In this document: piece by piece, positions 33,252 to 41,872 of the stretch
Layout of the letters: the number at the start of each line of letters is the position of its first letter
How positions within the stretch are numbered: position 1 is the first letter of the stretch
Assembly (NCBI GenBank): GCA_035652535.1
Contig: DASRDP010000058.1
Location: 62,001-126,000 of the forward strand
Origin: Chloroflexota bacterium
Lineage (GTDB): Bacteria > Chloroflexota > UBA6077 > SHYK01
Direction of reading: 5' to 3'
Length of the DNA stretch: 64,000 nucleotides
Program-made: the position numbers and the translations under genes
Notes under the pieces: model-generated
What the model was told of the DNA's origin: nothing
The model's database searches: none
The model's input: the letters and a program-made list of their open reading frames with translations, nothing else

Positions 33252-35981
33252 ATGCAGCTCGCGTTCGTGCCACCGGCTGCGAGCCCCATCCGCAGGCAGT
33301 ACCTCCGCCTGAAAGAGCAGCATCCGGACGCGATCCTGTTTTTCCAGCTCGGGGACTTCTACGAGACCTTCGAGGATGATGCCCGCGTCGTGTCCTCCGT
33401 GTGCGATGTGGCGCTCACCTCGCGGGAGATGGGGCGCGGGGAGCGGCTGCCGATGGCCGGCGTGCCGGTCCACGCGGCGGATCCCTACATCGCGCGCCTG
33501 GTCGAGCGCGGATACCACATCGCCATCGCCGAGCAGCGCGCGGATGGTCAGGCCGCCACGGCGGCTGCCTCGTCGTCCGGGACCCTCGTCCCGCGGGAGG
33601 TGACGCGCGTCATCACGCCGGGCACCCTTGTCGAGAGCGCGCTTCTCACGCCGAGCAAGTCCAACTATCTCGCTGCGATCGTGGTCGGTCACCAGCGAAT
33701 CGGATTGGCGTACGCGGACATCAGCACGGGCGCCTTCGCGTGCACGGAGATCGACGGACCGGACGCCCCATCCATCGCGCGCGGCGAGCTTGCCCGCCTC
33801 CGGCCGGCCGAGTGCCTCGCCGAGGTGACGGAGCCGATCGCGGCGCTCCTCCCCGCCGACACCCCCTGCACCAGCGATCAGATGCTCTTCTCGCGGTCTG
33901 GCGCGGAGCGAGCGCTGTGCCAGCATTTCCACGTATCCACCATCGCCGCGTTGGGGCTCGACCGTGATGGCGCTTCGGCGGCGGCGGCGTCCGCGATCCT
34001 TCGATACGTCGGCCGTACGCAGCCGCGGGCATTGGCAAGCATCGAGCGCCTCCGAGTCTACGATGCGCGCGGGTTCATGCTCATCGACCCGGCGACGCGC
34101 GACCACCTGGAGCTGATTCGCGGCGCGACGGGCCAGCGCGCCGGGTCCCTCCTCGAATCGCTGGACGTGACGCGGACGGCCATGGGCGCCCGATGCCTGG
34201 CGCAGTGGATCGGCCATCCCCTGCTGGAGCTTCGCGCCATCGAGGAGCGCCTCGACCTCGTCCAGGGGCTGGCCGAGCTGCGGGAGCTTCGAGCAGAGGT
34301 CCGGAACGTCCTCGCCACCGTGCCGGACCTGGAGCGGCTGGCCGGGCGCGCGGCGCAGCGGCTCCTAACTCCTCGGGAAGCTCTGGCCCTGGCGTCCGGC
34401 CTCGAGGGCGCGTCCGCGCTGCGCGCAATACTTCGGTCCGAGACAGCGAACGCGGGGGCGCTCGCGCCGGTGACGGATCGAATCGATCCGCCGGCATCCG
34501 TCGTCGACGACGTCCGGTCGACCGTGATCGACGACCCGCCCTCGACCTTCGGCGAGGGCGTGATTCGCTCCGGACGGATTCCCGAGCTGGACGAGCTGCG
34601 CTCGAGCGCTGCCGATGGTCGACACTGGCTCGTGGAGTTGGAGCGCCGCGAGCGGATGCGGACCGGCCTCAAGAACTTGAAGGTCGGCTACAACCGGGTG
34701 TTCGGGTACTACCTCGAAGTCAGCACGTCGACGCTGGGGCAGGAGCTGGACTACTACCGACGGCAGGAGACCGGCGCACGGACTGTGGGCGAGCTGCTGG
34801 AGTCACTGGGATACCAGCGGCGTCAGACTCTTGCCTCGGTGGAGCGATTCGTGATCGCCGAGCTGCGCGAGCACGAGGCGAGCCAGGCCCGATCGGCCGC
34901 CCGCATGGCCGAGATCGAGCGCGAGGCGATGGAAGCGCTCAACGCGCGCATAGCCCAGGAGGCGGCCCGCCTCCAGTCCACGGCCGTCGCCATCGCCGAG
35001 CTGGACGCGCTCGCGTCGCTGGCCCAGATCGCCGACGAGCGCCGGTACGTTCGCCCGACGATTCTCCAGGAGCCGGTGACCGAGATCACCGCGGGTCGGC
35101 ACCCCGTCGTCGAGCAGGCTCTGGGATGGGACGCGTACATCCCGTCCGACATTCGGATCGGCGCGACGGGGCCGGACCAATCCGGCGGCGCCGAAGCGCC
35201 GGCCGTGCTGTTGCTGACGGGGCCGAACATGGCTGGCAAAACGACGTTCGGCAGGATGGTGTTGCTCGTCACGCACATGGGACAGTGCGGCTTCTTCGTT
35301 CCCGCCGAGTCTGCGCGCCTCGGGCTCGTCGATCGGATCTACCTGCGCTCGGGCGCGGGAGACGACATCGCGGGCGGGCGGAGCACCTTCATGGTCGAGA
35401 TGACCGAGACCGCCGCCATTCTGAGGAGCGCGACGCGCCGCAGCCTGATATTCTTCGACGAGGTTGGGCGGGGGACCAGTACGTACGACGGGATGGCGAT
35501 CGCTCGGGCCATCGTCGAGCAGCTCGCCAATCCCTCCCACGCCTGCCGCACCATCTTCTCAACCCACTATCACGAGCTTGCCGCCCTCGAGCGCGAGGAC
35601 GGCGTGATCCAAAACGTCCACACCGAGGTCGTGGAATCCCGGGACCGCATCGCCTTCACCTACCGGGTCGTACCGGGGAGCGCCGATCGGAGCTACGGCG
35701 TGCACGTCGCGCGGCTCGCCGGGATTCCGGAGCCGATCATCCAGCGCGCGACGGAGGAGCTGGAGCGGCTCGAGCGCGAGGGTGGCGCGACGACACGCGG
35801 GAACTCGGCGGCGGGCCCGTGCGCGCCAGCCATCCCGCCCGTCGTCGCCGATCTCACCGAGCTGGATATCGACCACCTGTCGCCGATTCAAGCGCTCACA
35901 GCGCTCGCCCAGCTCCGGGACCGCGCGCGGAGCTGGGTCGAGGCCTCGTGTCCCAGTCCCACCAACGCATCCGGGGACTGA
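33252..35981 (+). CDS. mutS: DNA mismatch repair protein MutS
   Basis: Recognises mismatches and recruits MutL. The 909-residue protein carries the mismatch-reading Phe-x-Glu motif in LFFQLGDFYETFEDDA near residue 35. The connector domain holds LVPREVTRVITPGT, and the clamp domain holds LKNLKVGYNRVFGYYLEVS. The ATPase has the P-loop LLTGPNMAGKTTF at about 655 and Walker B LIFFDEVGRGTSTYDG at about 731. THYHELAALE and the MutS C-terminal helix follow. Start ATG 33252 is six bases after the ugd stop. The Ala-rich SSGT insert near residue 105 is the only oddity. Confidence 0.97.
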   Translation: MQLAFVPPAASPIRRQYLRLKEQHPDAILFFQLGDFYETFEDDARVVSSVCDVALTSREMGRGERLPMAGVPVHAADPYIARLVERGYHIAIAEQRADGQAATAAASSSGTLVPREVTRVITPGTLVESALLTPSKSNYLAAIVVGHQRIGLAYADISTGAFACTEIDGPDAPSIARGELARLRPAECLAEVTEPIAALLPADTPCTSDQMLFSRSGAERALCQHFHVSTIAALGLDRDGASAAAASAILRYVGRTQPRALASIERLRVYDARGFMLIDPATRDHLELIRGATGQRAGSLLESLDVTRTAMGARCLAQWIGHPLLELRAIEERLDLVQGLAELRELRAEVRNVLATVPDLERLAGRAAQRLLTPREALALASGLEGASALRAILRSETANAGALAPVTDRIDPPASVVDDVRSTVIDDPPSTFGEGVIRSGRIPELDELRSSAADGRHWLVELERRERMRTGLKNLKVGYNRVFGYYLEVSTSTLGQELDYYRRQETGARTVGELLESLGYQRRQTLASVERFVIAELREHEASQARSAARMAEIEREAMEALNARIAQEAARLQSTAVAIAELDALASLAQIADERRYVRPTILQEPVTEITAGRHPVVEQALGWDAYIPSDIRIGATGPDQSGGAEAPAVLLLTGPNMAGKTTFGRMVLLVTHMGQCGFFVPAESARLGLVDRIYLRSGAGDDIAGGRSTFMVEMTETAAILRSATRRSLIFFDEVGRGTSTYDGMAIARAIVEQLANPSHACRTIFSTHYHELAALEREDGVIQNVHTEVVESRDRIAFTYRVVPGSADRSYGVHVARLAGIPEPIIQRATEELERLEREGGATTRGNSAAGPCAPAIPPVVADLTELDIDHLSPIQALTALAQLRDRARSWVEASCPSPTNASGD

Positions 35982-36019
35982 GCCGCCCGTCGCACACGCG
36001 AATCGACAAGGAGGATCAG

Positions 36020-37819
36020 ATGGCTACAGGAGACGCAGCGCTGGCGACGCCGACGGAAGGCACGCGCTCGCGGGCCGAGTTCGGATCAGACTACATCGTC
36101 GAGGTGATTCGCGCCCTGGGGATCGAGTACGCGGCCTTCAATCCCGGCTCAAGCTTTCGTGGCATTCACGATTCCCTGGTGAATTTCGCGGGCCAGCAGC
36201 GGCCCGAGATCATCGAGTGCCTCCACGAAGAGATCTCCGTCGCCATCGCCCACGGGTATGCCAAGGCGGCGGGACGCCCCATGGTCGCCATCGCCCACAA
36301 CGTCGTGGGTCTCCAGCACGCCACCATGGCCATCTTCAATGCATGGGTGGACCGCGTGCCGATCCTGGTCCTCGGGGGGACCGGGCCCGTGGACCCCATG
36401 CGGCGAAGGCCGCGCATCGATTGGATCCACACGGCTTTGGTCCAGGGCAACCTCGTACGCGACTTCGTCAAGTGGGATGACCAGCCTCCCAGCCTCGCCG
36501 CGTGCGCGGAGTCCCTCACGCGCGCCTATAAGGTTGCGACGACGCAGCCCACCGGACCCGTTTACGTTTGCTTCGACACCGAGCTGCAGGAGATGCGGGT
36601 TGAGGGCGAGCTGGTGGTTCCAAACGTCTCCCGGTTCGGCACGCCGACCCCAATCGCGCCCGATCCAGCGTCGCTCGAACGGCTTGCCGACCTGCTCGTC
36701 GCCGCCCAGCGGCCCACCATCGTGGCCGACATGGTTGGGCGGGAGCCGGCCGCCGTCCCGGCGCTGGTGGCGCTGGCCGAGGCCCTCGGCGCGCCGATAA
36801 TCGAGGTCGGGGACCGGTTCTCCGTTCCGACCACGCACCCTCTGGACGCCACGGGCGCCTCAGCCGAGGCGCTCGCCGAGTCCGACCTCGTCCTGCTCCT
36901 CGGTGTGCAGGACCCCTATGGCGCCCTCACGCGTGTCGACCGCGTCCGCCGCACGACCGAGTACGTCCAGAGTCGCGAGTGCACGGTGGTCTCCATCGGG
37001 GTCAACGACCTCCTCGTGCGAAGCTGGACCGGGGATTTCCAGCGCCAGGTTCCCACCGACATGAACGTGGTGGCCGATACCGCGGTCGCTCTCCCGCTGC
37101 TCGATGCGCTGGTCCGCGAGCGGCTCGTGAGCCGCGCGGAGGCCCGCGACCGATTCTCCCAGCGCGGCGCCGCATGGGCTGACCGGAACCGAGCCCGCCG
37201 CGCGCAGTGGCGCCAGCAGGCGGCCCAGTCGACGGGGCGGTCCCCCCTGGCGCTCGCGGCGGTCGCCGCAACGGTGTGGGACGTCATCAAAGCCGAGGAC
37301 TGGTGGCTCGTCAATGGCTCGCTCAACGGCTGGGCGCGCCGCCTCTGGGACTTCCGCGAACCCCACCAGTACCTCGGCGGGAGCGGCGGCGCGGGCCTCG
37401 GATATGGGATGGGAGCTGCCATCGGCGCCGCGCTGGCCGCGCGCGGCACGAACCGACTCACCGTCAATCTCCAGGCGGACGGCGACTTCCTCTTCACCCC
37501 CAGCGCGCTCTGGACCGCCGCCCACCACCACGTCCCCATGCTGGCCGTTCTCCACAACAACCGGTCCCTCTACAACTCCGAGGAGCATGGGATCCAGATC
37601 GCCGAGTACCGAGACCGCGCGGTGGAGAACGCCGGGGTTGGAACGAAGATCACGGACCCGAACGTCGACTTCGCGACGCTGGCCCGCGCCTACGACTGCC
37701 ACGGCGAGGGCCCCGTCACCGAGCTGTCCGAATTGAGACCAGCCCTGGAGCGCGCCATCCGCGCCGTCAAGGAGCAGGGGAAGACGGCGCTCGTCGATGT
37801 CGTGTGCGAGCCGCGGTAG
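36020..37819 (+). CDS. ThDP-dependent enzyme, acetolactate synthase/decarboxylase-like
   Basis: A 599-residue thiamine diphosphate enzyme with the usual Pyr, central and PP domains. The catalytic Glu70 lies in ECLHEEISVAIAHGYAKA, followed by VVGLQHATMAIFNAWVDRVP. The ThDP/Mg2+ motif is ADGDFLFTPSALWTAAHHH ending in LHNNRSLYNSEE; the usual first Gly of GDG is Ala here. This pattern fits a group of uncharacterised ThDP-requiring proteins rather than IlvB. Start ATG 36020 is preceded by AAGGAGGATC, the best ribosome site in the region. It sits between mutS and mutL with no obvious functional link. Substrate unknown; a 2-keto acid or acyl-CoA decarboxylase is plausible. Confidence 0.88.
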   Translation: MATGDAALATPTEGTRSRAEFGSDYIVEVIRALGIEYAAFNPGSSFRGIHDSLVNFAGQQRPEIIECLHEEISVAIAHGYAKAAGRPMVAIAHNVVGLQHATMAIFNAWVDRVPILVLGGTGPVDPMRRRPRIDWIHTALVQGNLVRDFVKWDDQPPSLAACAESLTRAYKVATTQPTGPVYVCFDTELQEMRVEGELVVPNVSRFGTPTPIAPDPASLERLADLLVAAQRPTIVADMVGREPAAVPALVALAEALGAPIIEVGDRFSVPTTHPLDATGASAEALAESDLVLLLGVQDPYGALTRVDRVRRTTEYVQSRECTVVSIGVNDLLVRSWTGDFQRQVPTDMNVVADTAVALPLLDALVRERLVSRAEARDRFSQRGAAWADRNRARRAQWRQQAAQSTGRSPLALAAVAATVWDVIKAEDWWLVNGSLNGWARRLWDFREPHQYLGGSGGAGLGYGMGAAIGAALAARGTNRLTVNLQADGDFLFTPSALWTAAHHHVPMLAVLHNNRSLYNSEEHGIQIAEYRDRAVENAGVGTKITDPNVDFATLARAYDCHGEGPVTELSELRPALERAIRAVKEQGKTALVDVVCEPR

Positions 37820-37830
37820 ACGACCGTCCC

Positions 37831-39594
37831 ATGTCCATCCGCCAGCTCTCGCCGGACGTCATCGCGCAGATCGCCGCTGGCGAGGTGATCACCCGGGCGG
37901 GCGATGCCGTGAAGGAGCTGATCGAGAACGCCGTCGACGCGGTGCTCGCCCGGCCCATCCGGCGCGAGGCCGGCGCTTCGTCCGAGCTGGCTGAGGATTT
38001 CGTCCGGGTCGGGCGGATATCGATCGAGATCTGGGATGGCGGCTACACCCGGATTCGAGTCGCGGACGACGGCTGCGGAATAGCCGCCGAGGATCTTCCC
38101 GCGGCATTTCGGCGCCACGCAACCAGCAAGATCGAGTCGGCCGATGACCTGGAGCGGCTCGCCACGCTGGGATTTCGCGGGGAGGCGCTCGCCGCCCTGG
38201 CCGCGGTCGCCGACGTGGCCATCGTGAGCGCAACGGAGGGCGCGCCGGGCGCGCAGATCGCCGCGAAGGGCGGCGCCGTCGGGTCCGTTGTGCCACAGGC
38301 GCGCCGGACGGGGACGAGCGTGACCGTCGATCGCCTCTTCGACCGCGTGCCCGCCCGGCGGAAGTATCAGCGCGCGGCCTCCTCGGAGACCGCCCACATC
38401 GGCGCGATCGTGCAGGCATACGCGCTGGCGTACCCCGAAATCGCCTTCGCGCTCGAATGCGACGCGCGCCCGGTGCTTCGGACCTCCGGCTCCGGCGACC
38501 TCCGCGACGTCGCCACGGCGCTGTTCGGGCCGGAGGTGGCGCGGAACCTCCTCGTGCTCCGTGGACCGCCCGACGAGCAGACCGGCGACACGGTCGGGCT
38601 CAGCGGTCTCATCGGCGCCCCCTCCCTTCACCGCGCGACGCGCAACGGGATCTTTCTCACCGTGAACCGACGCCCGGTCGACAGCCGTAGCCTCACCTAC
38701 GCCATCGAAGACGGATACGCTACGCAGCTCCCCATCGGGCGCCACCCCGTTGCCCTGGTGGACATCTGTGTCGCCCCGCACGAAGTCGACGCCAACGTGC
38801 ACCCCACCAAGCGTGAGGTGCGTCTCCTGCGCGATCGACCCATCTTCGGGACGGTCCACCGAGCCGTCCGCGCGACACTCATGGAAGCGGTCGGAATACC
38901 AACGCTCGACGTGCGACCAACGTTCGCGGCGACCGCAATGCCGGAGAACCCCCTCGACCCCGCGCCCGCCTCGCTCTTCGGGGCGGGACCGCCGGTCGAC
39001 CCGAGCGATCCGATCGACCGACCCCGTCTTGGCTCCCTGCGTATCCTCGGGCAGATCGCGCTGACGTACATCATCTGCGAAGGACGAGCCGGCCTCTACC
39101 TGGTGGACCAGCACGCCGCCCATGAGCGCGTCCTGCTCGAGCGGCTCGAGCGGGCCTACGCCGATCGGCAGCGCGCGCAGATCCTCCTCGATCCGGTCGT
39201 CGTCGATCTGCCACGCGCGCTGCGCGGCGCCGCCGATGAGTACGTCGCCGCGCTCGCTCGGCTGGGCTTCGACGCCGCCCTCTTCGGCGACGGCGCGATC
39301 ATCGTGCGCTCGGTTCCGAGCGCGCTACGCGCGCGCCAGCTCGATCAGGTGCTCCGTGAGACCCACGAAGCGCTCGACGAGCTTGGGGCCGGGCCCGATT
39401 GGCGCGAGCGCCTCGCCCTCCTGCTCTCCTGTAAGACGGCGGTCAAGGCGGGCCAGCGGCTCGAAATGGCCGAAATGCAGGCGCTCCTCAACCAGCTCGA
39501 CGAAGCAGAGCTGTGCGCGACGTGCTCCCACGGCCGTCCCACGGCGCTCTTGCTCTCGCACGCCCAGCTCGAGCGCGAGTTCGGGCGGCGCTGA
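37831..39594 (+). CDS. mutL: DNA mismatch repair protein MutL
   Basis: A GHKL ATPase that couples MutS to downstream repair. The 587-residue protein starts MSIRQLSPDVIAQIAAGEVI with KELIENAVDA, then VADDGCGIAAEDL, RHATSKI and LGFRGEALAAL, the standard ATP-binding set. DANVHPTKREVRLL closes the N-terminal half. The C-terminal half has VDQHAAHERVLLERLE, matching the endonuclease motif DQHAx2Ex4E, and CATCSHGRPT, where Ser replaces the usual Pro of CPHGRP. It is therefore probably a nicking MutL, consistent with the absence of a mutH in view. About 20 extra residues (RPIRREAGASSELAEDF) are inserted after the first ATP-binding helix. Confidence 0.96.
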   Translation: MSIRQLSPDVIAQIAAGEVITRAGDAVKELIENAVDAVLARPIRREAGASSELAEDFVRVGRISIEIWDGGYTRIRVADDGCGIAAEDLPAAFRRHATSKIESADDLERLATLGFRGEALAALAAVADVAIVSATEGAPGAQIAAKGGAVGSVVPQARRTGTSVTVDRLFDRVPARRKYQRAASSETAHIGAIVQAYALAYPEIAFALECDARPVLRTSGSGDLRDVATALFGPEVARNLLVLRGPPDEQTGDTVGLSGLIGAPSLHRATRNGIFLTVNRRPVDSRSLTYAIEDGYATQLPIGRHPVALVDICVAPHEVDANVHPTKREVRLLRDRPIFGTVHRAVRATLMEAVGIPTLDVRPTFAATAMPENPLDPAPASLFGAGPPVDPSDPIDRPRLGSLRILGQIALTYIICEGRAGLYLVDQHAAHERVLLERLERAYADRQRAQILLDPVVVDLPRALRGAADEYVAALARLGFDAALFGDGAIIVRSVPSALRARQLDQVLRETHEALDELGAGPDWRERLALLLSCKTAVKAGQRLEMAEMQALLNQLDEAELCATCSHGRPTALLLSHAQLEREFGRR

Positions 39595-40737
39595 TCAGGC
39601 GCGGACCGCCGCGCAGAGATCCGCGAGGCATCCCGCTTCGATGGCGTCCCGCGCGGCGCGTGCGAGGTTGCAGGCGAACGCGAGATTGTGGATCGCGGCC
39701 AGGCGGGGCGCGAGCAGCTCGCCGGCCACGAAGAGATGGTGGAGGTACGCGCGCGTAAAGGTCACGCAGACGGCACAGCCGCAGCCGTCGTGGATGGGTC
39801 GAAAGTCGTCGCCGTACGCATCGTCCAACAGCTGGAGCCGCCCGGAGGCTCCGTACACGACCCCCGCTTCCGCCAGCCGCGCCGGCGCGTCAGAGGCGAC
39901 GATGTCGCACCCGAGGGCGGCGAGGGCCGGTAAGTCGCCCAGCTCGGCCGCCACGATGATGCGAGGCTTGTCGTCGGGCAGCGCCGAGGTGGCGACGCCG
40001 ACGAGCTCGGCGCGAAGGGGCGTCGGCGCTGATGGGAGGCCGTCGACCGTAAAGCCGTCGAAAGGAAGAGAAGCGACGCCGGCTGCGCTCGCATGGCGCA
40101 GGTCCGGGAAGGTCCCGCCGACGGCGCAGCCGAAGAGCCAGACGTCCGAGCGCGTGCGCGCCTCGAGGGCGTCGCGCCCCCACGTGAGGCTTCGGTCCAC
40201 GGCCGCGCGCGCCCGACTGGGGCTGGCCGCTCCCGACAAGTCAGCGAGGGCGCACATGCCGTCGACGCCGAGCCGCTCCTGATCCACGATCGCGCCCCGG
40301 GCCGTGAGGACGCGAGCGGATCCGTCGACGTGAGACACGTACTCCAGGCCGTCCAACCTCACCCGCCGCAGGGGCGGCCGCGCCCGGAGCACGGCGCCTT
40401 CCGTGTCCCCAGTGGAGGAGGACCGTGCGGAAATCGACCCAAATATGGCGCGGGCGCCGCTCTCCGCAATCACGATGCCAGACCATCCCTGAAAGCGATG
40501 CAGGCCGCCGAGGGACGCCACGACGTCGACGCCGCTGCGCAGCGTGAGATCGTAGAGGCTCACCATCAGGGCTGCGGCGCCCACGCCAGCGATGTCGGTC
40601 GGCGTGAGCCGCCGCTCGACGCTGTGCGGGCCCGCCGGCACGAACGCGGGCGTGGCGATCGAACCGTGTCTCCCCGTCAGCACCCCGGTTCGAGCACGGC
40701 CGTCGACGGCGTGGATGGCGAACCGCGCTGGGCTCAA
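39595..40737 (-). CDS. tRNA-guanine transglycosylase paralogue with altered active site
   Basis: A 380-residue TIM-barrel protein related to Tgt, which exchanges guanine for preQ1 in tRNA. The zinc site is intact: C319, C321 and C324 in GCGCAVC, plus His350 in AAIHN, followed by the typical YLHHLFVAGELLAPRL. An Asp at 278 (CDIV) fits the nucleophile. Base-recognition elements are not kept: DSGGFQ reads ESGARA (92-97), IVQGG reads CAVGG (204-208), GGLAVGE reads VDGLPSA, and FDE near 163 is ALADL. It is therefore unlikely to bind preQ1 or queuine in the normal way. The start is TTG 40737 with no clear ribosome site. It converges on mutL, with adjacent stop codons. Confidence 0.8.
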   Translation of the reverse strand: MSPARFAIHAVDGRARTGVLTGRHGSIATPAFVPAGPHSVERRLTPTDIAGVGAAALMVSLYDLTLRSGVDVVASLGGLHRFQGWSGIVIAESGARAIFGSISARSSSTGDTEGAVLRARPPLRRVRLDGLEYVSHVDGSARVLTARGAIVDQERLGVDGMCALADLSGAASPSRARAAVDRSLTWGRDALEARTRSDVWLFGCAVGGTFPDLRHASAAGVASLPFDGFTVDGLPSAPTPLRAELVGVATSALPDDKPRIIVAAELGDLPALAALGCDIVASDAPARLAEAGVVYGASGRLQLLDDAYGDDFRPIHDGCGCAVCVTFTRAYLHHLFVAGELLAPRLAAIHNLAFACNLARAARDAIEAGCLADLCAAVRA

Positions 40738-40763
40738 GGGCGCAGAAGCCCGGGGGCGATCGA

Positions 40764-40793
40764 TTGACCGTCCGATTTAGCGGATGGTATCGT
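40764..40793 (+). promoter_or_regulatory. Promoter of tRNA-Leu
   Basis: TTGACC (40764-40769), an 18-base spacer and TATCGT (40788-40793). The predicted start, near 40800, is just before the tRNA 5' end. Confidence 0.72.
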
Positions 40794-40803
40794 GACACGT
40801 GTC

Positions 40804-40885
40804 GGGGGAGTGTCGGAACTGGCAGACGAGCGTGACTTAGGATCACGTGCCGAGAGGCGTGCGGGTTCGAGTCCCGCCTTCCCCA
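40804..40885 (+). tRNA. tRNA-Leu (anticodon UAG)
   Basis: An 82-base class II tRNA. The acceptor stem GGGGGAG pairs with CTTCCCC at 40878-40884. The D-loop is CTGGCAGAC, the anticodon loop CTTAGGA reads CUN leucine codons, and a short variable arm (TGCCGAGAGGCGT) is present. The T-arm is GCGGGTTCGAGTCCCGC. The bases after the discriminator A are CCC, so the CCA end is not encoded. Confidence 0.96.
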
Positions 40886-41021
40886 CCCAGGGCAGGTCGC
40901 TTCCCCCCAAGCTGCAGACCTCGCACGTTCGTTCGTCCATCTTGCCCACCGGCGTCCCCATGGTGAAGCGCACCGGCCCGATCTGTCGGCGGATGTGTAC
41001 ACTCCTCGGTAGAGGGGAGTC

Positions 41022-41531
41022 GTGGAAGACGTCTGGAATGGCCTCCTCGACCACTTCGAGGCCCGGGCCGACTATTTTCGCATCTTCGATCGCTATCGCA
41101 TGCGCCCCGACTCCTGGCTGCAAGTCGAAGCGCTCGCGACGCTGCTCCCGCTGGCCGGCTCCCGGATCCGCGACCTTCGGCCCGACCATCATGGGTGCGA
41201 CGTTTGGCTCGCCACAGCTGACGGGGAGTGGTGGCTCATGGTGCAGAGCCTCCTCACCAGCTATGCCGGCGCCGGGCGGGACGCGCGGCCGACCGTCATC
41301 TCGGTCGAGCAGGTCGCGCGCGAGATGGATAAGCTCAGTGGGCTCGCCATGCTCTCCGGCGGGCGCGGGGCCCTGCTCCTCGCGGCCTTCCCGTTTGGAC
41401 CCGAGCCGCGCGAGCGCGATGAGTGGAAGAGCCAGCTCCTTCGATTCGAGGCGAAGGGATTCGCGCTGTCTGGACTCCGGACCGTCTCCCTGCGGCCCGA
41501 GCGCGAGTGCCGCATCTACATGTTCGCGTAG
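41022..41531 (+). CDS. Hypothetical protein
   Basis: A 169-residue soluble protein I do not recognise. It starts at GTG 41022 with AGAGGGGAG upstream, so translation is well supported. The middle reads CDVWLATADGEWWLMVQSLL and RPTVISVEQVAREMDKL, mixed alpha/beta with several Trp residues and no signal peptide or membrane span. The acidic-strand pattern around CDVWLA could be compared with PD-(D/E)XK nuclease folds, but the key Lys is missing, so no function is claimed. It lies between tRNA-Leu and a small membrane protein. Confidence 0.75.
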   Translation: MEDVWNGLLDHFEARADYFRIFDRYRMRPDSWLQVEALATLLPLAGSRIRDLRPDHHGCDVWLATADGEWWLMVQSLLTSYAGAGRDARPTVISVEQVAREMDKLSGLAMLSGGRGALLLAAFPFGPEPRERDEWKSQLLRFEAKGFALSGLRTVSLRPERECRIYMFA

Positions 41532-41543
41532 GGGCGCCTGGCT

Positions 41544-41753
41544 GTGGACGGTAGCGGATTCTCCATCTGGGTGCTCTTGGTCCTCGTGGCGCTCTTGTTT
41601 GTGGTCCTGTGGGGGTCGCTCGTGTTCCTGCTCGCCTTCGCCACGTGGTTCATCGCGCGCAACAAGCTCCCCGGCGACGAGGAGCGCCCACGGCGAGGCG
41701 CCGACGACTGGGACGTGCCGTTGCCGCGCGATCTCCATCCCCCGGACCGATGA
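41544..41753 (+). CDS. Small single-span membrane protein
   Basis: A 69-residue protein starting at GTG 41544, 12 bases after the previous stop. Residues 6-38 are one long hydrophobic segment (WVLLVLVALLFVVLWGSLVF), followed by a charged cytoplasmic tail rich in Arg, Asp and Pro. No family recognised. Its location just ahead of the cytochrome c maturation genes may mean a shared role, but nothing in the sequence shows it. Confidence 0.6.
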   Translation: MDGSGFSIWVLLVLVALLFVVLWGSLVFLLAFATWFIARNKLPGDEERPRRGADDWDVPLPRDLHPPDR

Positions 41754-41872
41754 AGCCCTTGGGCGGGGCGAAGCGAAGGCGACGCGGTACAATGTGTGTT
41801 GATCAGCTTTGAGGAAGGCCCTGCGCCCTGATTGATCGACTTGCGCGCCCGCTGCTGGCCGCGCCCCCTCTC

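Noticed and set aside
36020-37819. Acetolactate synthase large subunit (ilvB)
   Set aside because: The ThDP motif and flanking sequence differ from IlvB and no ilvN or ilvC neighbour is present.
39595-40737. Calling the Tgt-like protein queuine tRNA-ribosyltransferase
   Set aside because: The barrel and zinc site match, but the residues that recognise the base are missing, so the specific function is not supported.
41022-41531. Restriction-endonuclease-like fold for the hypothetical protein
   Set aside because: One Asp-containing strand is suggestive, but the expected (D/E)xK is absent.
41788-41793. TACAAT as a promoter for the cytochrome maturation unit
   Set aside because: The -10 is acceptable but the nearest TTG-type -35 is 23 bases away, too far for a normal promoter.
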